Positions 1 to 7,633 of a DNA stretch of 55,151 bases are shown in pieces. Under the pieces are notes generated by a model, which saw nothing but the letters and a program-made list of their open reading frames with translations, was not told the origin of the DNA and made no database searches. Every line of letters begins with the position of its first letter. The stretch's first letter is position 1. The position numbers and the translations under genes were made by a program. Source of the stretch: Candidatus Hydrogenedens sp. (GTDB lineage Bacteria; Hydrogenedentota; Hydrogenedentia; Hydrogenedentales; Hydrogenedentaceae); the NCBI GenBank assembly GCA_035361075.1, contig DAOSBX010000022.1, forward strand, positions 1 through 55,151, in the 5' to 3' direction.

Positions 1-247
1 AAATATCCGCCTCACCTCCCCGCGCCGGCAACTCCTCCAAAACCTCATACCCTCGCAATTTATCTATCTTCATTTTACCCCTTTTACTCTCTTCGCTCTT
101 TCGCATCGTTTCCTCTGTTATAACCTCTCTCTCTCTTATTACGGTCTTATCTGTGGAACTCACCGTCAGATTGGCGTCTTCTACTATCTCTTCATCCCTC
201 TTCCGTTCTGTACGATCTATCTCTTCGAACATCTTACCTGCCTCCAT
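1..247 (-). CDS. N-terminal part of a probable Ser/Thr protein kinase (cut by window edge)
   Basis: An open frame starts with ATG at 247 and runs off the window edge after 82 codons. It is too short for a standard ORF cutoff but is clearly open. The first 60 or so residues are highly charged and probably disordered. They are followed by a segment reading KLRGYEVLEEL and then PARGGEADI, which resembles the first beta strands and glycine-rich ATP loop of bacterial eukaryotic-like protein kinases (the GGEADIY type). The catalytic part lies outside the window, so the kinase call is an inference from this short match plus context. The gene starts 16 bases after the 521-aa gene and is the last visible member of the operon that also encodes a PP2C phosphatase and an FHA protein, the usual partners of such kinases. 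Confidence 0.6.
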   Translation of the reverse strand, partial: MEAGKMFEEIDRTERKRDEEIVEDANLTVSSTDKTVIREREVITEETMRKSEESKRGKMKIDKLRGYEVLEELPARGGEADI

Positions 248-263
248 TATTCTTATAATTATA

Positions 264-1829
264 TTATACTTCTTTCTCTTTCGTTTTAGGTATCAAACCT
301 TTTTGTTCTCTTTTAACTTTTGATATACCTTTCCTCTCTACATATATAATACCCACTTCTTCCGGTTCTTGCATCGCTTTTATCTCTATCGGATAACCTT
401 CTTTATTCATCTCAACAATCGATTCTTTATACACTTTACACCATTTTTGGGCACTCTCTTTATCCATCTGCTTTTCATACTCACTAATATCTTGCTCTTC
501 TACTTCTTTTACAAATCTCGTGATGATTTGGCCATCTTTATCAAATTTAACTTGTATTTTATAACTATTCCCTAAGGGAGTTTGTATTTCTATTATTTTA
601 TCTTCACCTATCTCCAAAATATTTCCTTTTTCAATTAGAGAATACCCTTTTGTTTCTAAGGTCTGCAAAAACTTTTCAAATATTCTTCTTTTTTCTTGCT
701 TAATATTCTCAATTCTCTTTTTTTCTTCATAGGCATAAAATAATTGCCAAAACTCTTTCGATTCTATGTATTTTTTCTCTAACAAATTCTTGGCTAACTC
801 TACTATAGTAGAGTCTTTTATATTCTTATCTTCTAACATTGCACTTATTTCTTCCTCGTATACTTTAGTATAGTAATATTTCTCTTTTATGTCACCATAA
901 ACAATTTTAATTTTATCTCTGACATTCCTAAGTATTTCGATATTATCCTTTCCTAAATATTCACTCATTTTTTCCCTAAGATTATTACATTCATCAGGAT
1001 CTATTCTCTCAAGCATTGATAAATATTTTTCTACTTCTTGCTGAAGAATTTCTTTTTTGTTTTCTATCTTTTCCTTTTCTTCTTTTTTTTCTTTTGATAG
1101 TATTTTTGTAACTGAATAATTCTCATTATCCAAATTTAAACTCATTAATTCTTCAAGTAAATTCTTTGATAAATTAATTTCTTCCATCGTTTCTTGTAAC
1201 TTTTTTATTTTTTGCGGTATATTTAATGACCTATCATCTTTCAATTTTTCTATACTTGCGATTCCTTTTCTAATTTTTTTGTGAATGTTTCCCTCTCCTT
1301 CTTGGATTGTTATTTTCTTTATTTGTTCTTTTGTAAAATTATACTTTTGAATGTACTCTACAAAGCTTTCTAATTTTTCTTTTAAATGCGCTAAATCTGT
1401 TAAGGATAACTTGTTTAACATATCTATCGAAGTTTTTATCTTATTTACCTCAATGAATTGAGTTTGTCCTTTTATTACTTCCCAATACCTCAATATATCA
1501 AAAATCTTTTTATCTTTAATCTCTTTTATTATCTTCTTTACCCGTAAAGAACGTTTATTAAATTCATCTATTTTCTTTTCATACCATTTTTCATAGCCTG
1601 AAGCAAGAATTCTTTCATATGTGTGTTCTTGTAAAATCTGATTTTTCATTCTGACCAAAGAATCATATTCTTTTTTAATTTCCTCAGAATATATTTCTTT
1701 TCCACCAATAGTCTTGTGAATTTCCTCGATCATATGTAAAAGATCCTCAGAAAGTAATTTGTGATTATGTTCATAAATTTCTTTTTCATTGGCGAAAGAA
1801 ATCCCCCATGACACAGTTATTGAACTCAT
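264..1829 (-). CDS. Charged coiled-coil protein of unknown function in a kinase/phosphatase operon
   Basis: This 521-residue protein has no signal peptide or membrane segment and should be cytoplasmic. Residues from about 20 to 385 are rich in Lys, Glu, Ile and Leu with heptad-like spacing, which indicates long coiled coils. The last 120 residues look like a separate globular alpha/beta domain: GYSLIEKGN, then a strand-rich stretch with LGNSYKIQVKFDKDGQI, then an acidic helix and IEIKAMQEP. I do not recognise the family. The start ATG overlaps the stop codon of the PP2C gene in an ATGA junction, so the two are translationally coupled. The position between the phosphatase and the kinase suggests a scaffold, substrate or regulator of that pair, but this rests on context only. 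Confidence 0.8.
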   Translation of the reverse strand: MSSITVSWGISFANEKEIYEHNHKLLSEDLLHMIEEIHKTIGGKEIYSEEIKKEYDSLVRMKNQILQEHTYERILASGYEKWYEKKIDEFNKRSLRVKKIIKEIKDKKIFDILRYWEVIKGQTQFIEVNKIKTSIDMLNKLSLTDLAHLKEKLESFVEYIQKYNFTKEQIKKITIQEGEGNIHKKIRKGIASIEKLKDDRSLNIPQKIKKLQETMEEINLSKNLLEELMSLNLDNENYSVTKILSKEKKEEKEKIENKKEILQQEVEKYLSMLERIDPDECNNLREKMSEYLGKDNIEILRNVRDKIKIVYGDIKEKYYYTKVYEEEISAMLEDKNIKDSTIVELAKNLLEKKYIESKEFWQLFYAYEEKKRIENIKQEKRRIFEKFLQTLETKGYSLIEKGNILEIGEDKIIEIQTPLGNSYKIQVKFDKDGQIITRFVKEVEEQDISEYEKQMDKESAQKWCKVYKESIVEMNKEGYPIEIKAMQEPEEVGIIYVERKGISKVKREQKGLIPKTKEKEV

Positions 1830-2578
1830 AATCTTACCTCCATTAAAATAATGCTGATATTATCTTTATCGCCTTTTTCGATTGTTTTCTGGAATAGAGA
1901 GACGGCTCTATTTCCGTTTTGCATATTAATACAATTTTCCATTTCACTTTCATCTAAAACATCCCAAAGGCCATCAGAACATAGTAAGAAAGTTTCTTCA
2001 TTAGATAATCTTAATTCACGGTAATAAATTTCGAGCGAATTACTATCTGTTTTACTTGAAAGAGCACAGGTTAAAACACTACGTTGAGGATGAGTTCTCA
2101 CCTCTTCATAAGAAATAATTCCTTGCTCCAGCAACTTGCCTACAACAGAGGTATCTTTGGAAACTTGCTGAAGGAAATCTTCGTTTTTCCTGTAAATACG
2201 ACAATCTCCAACATTAAAAACATGTGCTGTATTGCCTTCCAGAGATAAACCTGCTACAGCAGAACCTATTTCCAACGAATCACAATTCTTTTCCGCATAT
2301 AAATGGAGTTCCTCATTGGCTTTGATTAAAGTAGAAAATATATTTTCCTTCGAATTCATTGGGTTTTGGACAAGGGTTTCAAGAACAATCTTAGCAGCAA
2401 TTTCTCCGTACATTGCTCCTCCCATTCCGTCTGCAACAATAAATAGGGCTTTTTCTACATTTGTCATTATCTTCTCGCCATTTGCGTCCATAAAAATCTC
2501 CCCATTAATAAGAATAGAATCTTCATTATTTTCCCTTTGAGTTCCTCTATTACATATATACGAAACTTTTATATCCAT
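1826..2578 (-). CDS. PP2C-family Ser/Thr protein phosphatase
   Basis: A complete 250-residue PPM/PP2C phosphatase of the bacterial Stp/PrpC size. All metal-binding motifs are visible: NNEDS near residue 20, VADGMGG with the key Asp near residue 50, GDCRIYR in the middle, LCSDGLWD near residue 200, and KDNIS close to the C terminus. Together these coordinate the two Mn/Mg ions that activate water for phosphoester hydrolysis, so the enzyme should be active. It is soluble, with no transmembrane segment. It most likely removes phosphate from Ser/Thr residues placed by the neighbouring kinase. The gene is 14 bases downstream of the FHA gene and overlaps the next gene by 4 bases (ATGA), which supports a single transcript. 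Confidence 0.95.
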   Translation of the reverse strand: MDIKVSYICNRGTQRENNEDSILINGEIFMDANGEKIMTNVEKALFIVADGMGGAMYGEIAAKIVLETLVQNPMNSKENIFSTLIKANEELHLYAEKNCDSLEIGSAVAGLSLEGNTAHVFNVGDCRIYRKNEDFLQQVSKDTSVVGKLLEQGIISYEEVRTHPQRSVLTCALSSKTDSNSLEIYYRELRLSNEETFLLCSDGLWDVLDESEMENCINMQNGNRAVSLFQKTIEKGDKDNISIILMEVRL

Positions 2579-2592
2579 ACAAAATACCCCTC

Positions 2593-3051
2593 TTACATTC
2601 CTTCTATTATTTTAATATCCACATCCTGAGATAAACTTACTACATCCTTCGGTTTTATTTCGTATTTTGTTCCTGGATTTATTTTTTGATTATTAAGATA
2701 TGTATAATTAGAGCTATTCAAATCCTGGATATACCACTTATTATTCTCAAAAATAAATGTAACATGTTTACGTGAAATTGTTTTATATTTCTGGAGCAGT
2801 TCTTTACACTTACAATGTCTACCTATAATATCTCCATTATATATTTTTATGCTATCATTGTGATTTTCAAATTGAACCAACAAACAAGGATTTTCTTTAG
2901 TTTCCTCTTGTAGAACATTTGTAGGTTTTTCACTAGCTAAATCAGTATTTAGTGGACTAAGTGAAGAAATATCTGTCATACAAAAATTGCAAATTATACT
3001 CTCTGCTTTATTTTCTGCTTTACAAGCGGGACAAATCTTAATTAATGGCAT
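2593..3051 (-). CDS. Zinc-ribbon / FHA-domain phosphopeptide-binding protein
   Basis: A 152-residue protein with two parts. Residues 7-24 carry CPAC and CNFC pairs, a rubredoxin-like zinc ribbon. After a short linker, the C-terminal 95 residues form a forkhead-associated (FHA) domain with the expected landmarks: IIGRH for the first strand and Arg, ISRKH for the phosphothreonine-contacting Ser-Arg-x-x-His turn, and LNSSNYTYLN for the Asn-containing strand. FHA domains bind phosphothreonine peptides, so this protein is a probable reader of the kinase in the same operon. The start overlaps the end of the radical-SAM gene by 14 bases, which indicates coupled translation. Confidence 0.93.
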   Translation of the reverse strand: MPLIKICPACKAENKAESIICNFCMTDISSLSPLNTDLASEKPTNVLQEETKENPCLLVQFENHNDSIKIYNGDIIGRHCKCKELLQKYKTISRKHVTFIFENNKWYIQDLNSSNYTYLNNQKINPGTKYEIKPKDVVSLSQDVDIKIIEGM

Positions 3052-3631
3052 CTTTTATCTCCTGTGTATCTTTTTGAAAAGGAATACCAACCACAAAGGT
3101 CCCTTGTTTTCCTTCAACAAATTGCAAACTTCTATTTTTCTCTTTTAATCCATAAGATTCATAAAGTTCTTTTAATTCTGGATTAAAAATATACATATTT
3201 TGATTTCCTGAACCTTTCCATATAGCAGATGTTTCATTCTTTTCCATAAAAGGTCCATCTATTAATATATCAATATAATATAAAATATCAGGATATTTTT
3301 TATCTAAGACAGTATATGTGTAACCTGAATAAACAAGAATATCATTATATCTATATTTTCTCGCCATTTTAAGTAATTTCAAGAGTGCTTCTGGTTGGTC
3401 GAAAGGTTCACCACCTGAAATAGTAAGTTTTCCATACTCATTTTTTAAGTAACTTTCTATCTCTTTCCATTTCATTTTATATTGTGGGTCAAATTCCCAA
3501 CTATGATTTGCTATACAGCCTTTACATCGGATTGTGCATCCCTGGAACCAGATACCTAAGCGTTTTCCTGGACCCAGTGTAAAAATTGGAAAATAAATTA
3601 ACTGTATTAAAGGTGTAATTCTTCTTTTCAT
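3038..3631 (-). CDS. Radical-SAM activase-like protein (NrdG/PFL-activase type)
   Basis: A 197-residue protein with the motif FQGCTIRCKGC (Cys near 32, 36 and 39), the CxxxCxxC site for a 4Fe-4S cluster that cleaves S-adenosylmethionine, followed by TISGGEP near residue 92, the SAM-binding GGE motif. The small size and the preceding GPGKRLGIWFQG segment match the single-cluster activases that act on anaerobic ribonucleotide reductase or pyruvate formate-lyase. No glycyl-radical enzyme lies nearby, so the target is unknown. I chose ATG at 3631 because it makes a 4-base ATGA overlap with the AAA+ gene, as at another junction in this operon. A GTG at 3649 would add six residues and is less likely. 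Confidence 0.88.
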   Translation of the reverse strand: MKRRITPLIQLIYFPIFTLGPGKRLGIWFQGCTIRCKGCIANHSWEFDPQYKMKWKEIESYLKNEYGKLTISGGEPFDQPEALLKLLKMARKYRYNDILVYSGYTYTVLDKKYPDILYYIDILIDGPFMEKNETSAIWKGSGNQNMYIFNPELKELYESYGLKEKNRSLQFVEGKQGTFVVGIPFQKDTQEIKDAIN

Positions 3632-5448
3632 TGAATCTTCAATACCCACTCATCTTGGTTCTCAACTATATCTAATATCTCAATTTTCATTCCTGGTTCT
3701 GGTTTTATTCTAATTAAAGATTGGGATAAAGGATTAATAAACACTTCTTCAATTTTATTTCCAATACCCCGTCCTCCCATAGAAAGATCTGAACATACAA
3801 TAGTTTTTATTTTTTCTATTGTTTCTTCGTTAATAACCGGAATAATTTTATGAGTATCTTCTAATTTAAATAACACATTTTCAAACATTTTTCTAAATAT
3901 AAGTTCTGCCCCTCGTGGACGAATAAAATCAAAGACCGCTATATTTTCGCCTATCCTATTTAATATTTCGGGCCTAGAAATTCTAAACTTAAAAAAATCT
4001 CCTATGGCTTCCAGAATACTTTTTTCTACTTTTTCATATTCCATATCGGGATTAATTCTTTGAATCTTTTCTCCCCCAGGACCTATATCATAAACACCAA
4101 GATTAGATGTAAATACAATTAAAGCCTCTGAAAAATAAACAGTTTCTCCACGACCGGATGTAAGCCTTCCGTCATCGAGAATTTGTAAAAAGATATCAAG
4201 AATTTTGGGATGTGCTTTTTCAATTTCATCAAAAAGAACAACTGTAAACGGATTTTGTTTTATAGAATTTGTTAATTCTCCACCTACATCATAGCCTACA
4301 TAGCCCGGAGGAGCACCTAATAATCTTTGGTCGGAATGTTCATGACCAAACTCAGACATATCAAATCGAATATATGCTGTTTCACTTCCGAATATAACTT
4401 CCGCTATTGTTTTAGCTAATTCTGTTTTTCCTACTCCTGTAGGTCCTGCTAAAAACAAAATACCTTTGGGTTTTTGGGAGTATCTTGAAAATTGTGCCCC
4501 TGAAAGATTATAAAATGAACGCCGAACTATGTCGACTGCTTTTTTTACCGCCCTTTTTTGTCCTTTTACTCTATTCTCTATCAATTGTTCCATTTGTTCA
4601 ATTTTGGATAATTCAATTTTTGCCCATGGATTTTCTATCACTCCTATTTTATACCTACGGATGGCTTCACCTATTTCTGCCAACGTTAATTTCTCTCTTC
4701 TGGCAAGTGAAACAATAGATATTATCTCTGTCCCTTGCATTTTAGATGTTTGATCCACAAATACTCCTATTATGTCTTTTTGTTTATTTCCATCTAAATT
4801 TTTAAACTGGTCGTCCTCACCTACAATTGAATTAATAATCTGGTTTCGAACTTCATTATCAGGTTTGGGAATACTTATTGTTTTAAGTTTGGGATTCTCA
4901 ATAGTAAACCATGAAGGAATATCGTTTTCTTTTTCTAATATCCAGAATATTAAGTTATAACGAGGATAATTAGAACCCATTAGCTTAGGAAAAGTATTTA
5001 GGCACAGGCGAAACATCTTATAATAAAACCCATTCAGGTGGGCTTGTTCTCCTATAACCTCAGCAAAACGAGAAGAAAAATTCAGGATTATTGCCGATGG
5101 ATGTCTATCATTAGTTACAATTTTTTCAATAATTTCATATCCATTAGATAAAGTAGCGTTATAAAACTTATCTTTACATATATCAACCCCAGTAATTTCT
5201 TTAATTAGAGAAGTCTCCCCTTCTATCAATTTAAACCCAAATAATGGTTCATAATTCAAAAATATTGAATATTGCTCCTCTTGTTTTAACAAGTTTGCAA
5301 TAAAATTAGATAATGTTAATGTTACTACTTTTGTTTCACCTTCAGTCGTTAAAGGGAATGGGTAAATATCATAAATATTTCCATGCAAAACAAATTGATT
5401 TTTTACAGACAAGAACCTTATTATTTCTTTCGCCCACTTTTGTAACAT
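3628..5448 (-). CDS. Two-domain AAA+ ATPase related to ClpB/HSP100, with degenerate first domain
   Basis: The 606-residue protein ends in a full Clp-type second AAA+ domain: Walker A GPTGVGKT (335-342), pore loop GYVG (382-385), Walker B VVLFDE (403-408), sensor-1 TSN (447-449), arginine finger LNRI (Arg498) and a sensor-2-like GGRG (near 560). Residues 1-290 are not a Clp N-domain or M-domain. They read like an AAA+ fold without a P-loop: VLHGNIYDIY at the Walker A position, SAIILNFSSR at the Walker B position, and a sensor/lid-like stretch with IPKPDNEVR. The protein is therefore probably a hexameric unfoldase or remodeller powered by one ATPase ring. It is the first gene of the operon, with an AAGGAG ribosome site ahead of it, and is distinct from the true ClpB at 52402. 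Confidence 0.88.
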   Translation of the reverse strand: MLQKWAKEIIRFLSVKNQFVLHGNIYDIYPFPLTTEGETKVVTLTLSNFIANLLKQEEQYSIFLNYEPLFGFKLIEGETSLIKEITGVDICKDKFYNATLSNGYEIIEKIVTNDRHPSAIILNFSSRFAEVIGEQAHLNGFYYKMFRLCLNTFPKLMGSNYPRYNLIFWILEKENDIPSWFTIENPKLKTISIPKPDNEVRNQIINSIVGEDDQFKNLDGNKQKDIIGVFVDQTSKMQGTEIISIVSLARREKLTLAEIGEAIRRYKIGVIENPWAKIELSKIEQMEQLIENRVKGQKRAVKKAVDIVRRSFYNLSGAQFSRYSQKPKGILFLAGPTGVGKTELAKTIAEVIFGSETAYIRFDMSEFGHEHSDQRLLGAPPGYVGYDVGGELTNSIKQNPFTVVLFDEIEKAHPKILDIFLQILDDGRLTSGRGETVYFSEALIVFTSNLGVYDIGPGGEKIQRINPDMEYEKVEKSILEAIGDFFKFRISRPEILNRIGENIAVFDFIRPRGAELIFRKMFENVLFKLEDTHKIIPVINEETIEKIKTIVCSDLSMGGRGIGNKIEEVFINPLSQSLIRIKPEPGMKIEILDIVENQDEWVLKIQ

Positions 5449-5692
5449 ATTATTCTCCTTAATATATTTATTAACTTATATTTATCACTACCTTAAAAAT
5501 ATACACAAAATCTTTGAGTAAATTCTATTTGAGATACAAATAAAAAATATAATTATAAAGGAAGAAAGAAAAAATTTTTTATATAGATATTATGTAGAAT
5601 TGCGGAATATTTTCAATGACAGAACAAAAAATTAAAACAAACCACTCTCAATAAGTATTCATAATGAAAAAATTTTTAATTACTTTCACCAA
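5449..5692. other. A+T-rich intergenic region upstream of the signalling operon
   Basis: This 244-base stretch separates the AAA+ gene start from the end of the first GH127 gene. It must hold the promoter of the 5448-to-1 operon, and the ribosome site AAGGAG lies just before the start. I could not find a -35/-10 pair close to consensus and saw no RNA gene or clear hairpin. Confidence 0.5.
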
Positions 5693-7504
5693 TTACTTCC
5701 ATATATTCATACCCAAGAATTCATCGTTTTCTATCAATGGGTCTTCGGGATTAGGAACATGGAAGTATGTTATTTCTCCATCGGGGTCAGAAAATTCTGT
5801 CAGAACAATGTTATCATAATCATACTTGGCATGCGGATACCATGTGGTAGTTCTCCAGCCCTTTACTTTTAACATTAATCCATCTTCTCTGATTGAATCG
5901 TCTCTGAATGGTCCTTCTACGGTATTAAGGTCTATGGTTATTGCTCTTATTGGTACTTCTTTGAGATAGGGGTTTTTGACTGTGCTCATGCAAAACACAA
6001 CAGGTCCATACATCAATGCACATCTCCCCGCCTGCACCTGGACCCCTTTAATAAATCTTACTTTCATATCTAACGACAACTCTATGACATCATCTTTTTT
6101 CCACTCCCTTCTAATCTCATACCACGAACCATCACTAATTCTTTCTGTTGACACTTTCTCTCCGTTTACCATAACTTCAAATGTCTTGCACCATAAAGGA
6201 ATACGAAGAAATATTGAAAACACTTCGGGGTTCGATGGATTTACAGATAGTTTTACTTTACCATCACTCGGATACCGTGTGTCCTGTGCAATTTCCAAAT
6301 TGGTATTCTTCAATTTCATATTCGCTTTAGACTGAGTATATAAACTAACATAAATTCCCTTTTCCCCAAGGTAATATACCATGCATGGAATATCCGCTAT
6401 CATTCTTCTATAATTACAAGGACAACAGTAATTATCCTGGTCGAAATATACTCGCTTACCTTCAAACGGCGTGTAATATCTTATTTTTCTTCCATCTGGT
6501 GACTGAGCAGCAAAAAGTGCATTGTAAATAGTGCGTTCCATTAAATCGGCATACCTTGAATCATGAAACCACCTTAATAATTCATCCCACCATCTTATTA
6601 AATAAGCAGTTGCACAGGTTTCACCTAAGTTTGCTATCCCCTCTTGTGTATCGTGCCAGCATTCATGTTGACCGGATGTGCCAGTAATAACCAATCCGTT
6701 CCCTTTCAACAGAAAATCCATTACTCGCTTTGATGGTGTTAATAAATCCTCATCGGGTTCTATTCTATAAAGTTTCTGCTTTTCCATACATCGTTTTATA
6801 TAAGTATATACATGTCCTTCCACTTTCCCCCATCTACCCTTAACAATTGGCATGTCCCATTGAGGTAGTCGCATATAATCTTTTACAAAGTTAAGATATT
6901 TAGTATCTTTCGTCTCCTCATATAAACTTAACATGGCATCTTCGACACCTATTGTTCCCATTTCCCAGCATAAATCACCGGGGGCAGGTATTCTGCCGGG
7001 ATATGGACTCATTTTTTCTATAAGGTAATCGCCTGCTCTTTTCGCTCCATCAAAAGCCTTTTCGTTATCAAACAATCTATACTCTGTAAGTAACCCCAAA
7101 ATAATATAACTTATCTCTGCAATATCCCACAATGTCCATACTCTGCATTCTGGTTTCAAATAACCGATATATCCATCCGGCTCTTGTAGTCCTAAAATGG
7201 TATTCACTATATACTCCTTCTTCTTTATTACGTTGGGGTCATTCGTATATTTGGCAAATTTTGCAAATGCGTCTATGGTCTTACCCATTCCAACATATCC
7301 ATCACAATCCTCTTTTTTTCGGAAATCGTCAAGAAAAAATTCATCAATATCTATAACCATTGAATTATTATAAATTGTTGTCTGCATTCGTCTACCGAAC
7401 TCTCCTCCTACTTTAATAGAATCTATTGGGATTTGGGATAAAAAAGCATCTTCAGCTACACAAAGCGAACTTATAATACAAAAAACACTAACACTTATAA
7501 TCAT
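5693..7504 (-). CDS. Exported GH127-type (beta-L-arabinofuranosidase-like) glycosidase, copy A
   Basis: A 603-residue protein with a short N-terminal hydrophobic signal (IISVSVFCIISSLCVA). The body matches the DUF1680/GH127 family: an alpha/alpha-barrel with repeated WDI and YLIRWWDE segments, an active-site GETCA near residue 295 and a CCPCN cluster near 360. In the characterised enzyme HypBA1 the corresponding Glu-x-Cys and Cys-Cys bind zinc and one Cys is the nucleophile; those positions are kept here. The substrate is probably an arabinose-containing or related polysaccharide, but family members vary and this is inference. A close paralog lies 129 bases upstream. The last part of the two genes is almost identical at DNA level (see the repeat entries). 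Confidence 0.88.
   Translation of the reverse strand: MIISVSVFCIISSLCVAEDAFLSQIPIDSIKVGGEFGRRMQTTIYNNSMVIDIDEFFLDDFRKKEDCDGYVGMGKTIDAFAKFAKYTNDPNVIKKKEYIVNTILGLQEPDGYIGYLKPECRVWTLWDIAEISYIILGLLTEYRLFDNEKAFDGAKRAGDYLIEKMSPYPGRIPAPGDLCWEMGTIGVEDAMLSLYEETKDTKYLNFVKDYMRLPQWDMPIVKGRWGKVEGHVYTYIKRCMEKQKLYRIEPDEDLLTPSKRVMDFLLKGNGLVITGTSGQHECWHDTQEGIANLGETCATAYLIRWWDELLRWFHDSRYADLMERTIYNALFAAQSPDGRKIRYYTPFEGKRVYFDQDNYCCPCNYRRMIADIPCMVYYLGEKGIYVSLYTQSKANMKLKNTNLEIAQDTRYPSDGKVKLSVNPSNPEVFSIFLRIPLWCKTFEVMVNGEKVSTERISDGSWYEIRREWKKDDVIELSLDMKVRFIKGVQVQAGRCALMYGPVVFCMSTVKNPYLKEVPIRAITIDLNTVEGPFRDDSIREDGLMLKVKGWRTTTWYPHAKYDYDNIVLTEFSDPDGEITYFHVPNPEDPLIENDEFLGMNIWK
5735..5827. repeat. Near-identical tract shared by the two GH127 genes (copy 1)
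   Basis: These 93 bases, near the 3' end of GH127 copy A, differ from 7679-7771 at only about four positions by eye, while the flanking coding DNA is much more diverged. The tract encodes the conserved C-terminal NPEDP region. Confidence 0.8.
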
Positions 7505-7633
7505 ATATAGTCCCCTTCTATAAAAAGTTTAAATATATTGGTGAATCTCGATATGGGTAATAAATATCTAAAAGTCAATCTATACTCAAATTCAGGAGGT
7601 AAAACCTAATAGATTATTTTAAAATTGTATTTG

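Noticed and set aside
3632..3649. GTG start for the radical-SAM gene
   Set aside because: ATG at 3631 makes an ATGA overlap with the upstream stop, as at another junction of this operon, and is a better start codon.
5449..5692. Riboswitch or small RNA upstream of the signalling operon
   Set aside because: No stable hairpin or conserved element could be seen; the region is simply A+T-rich.
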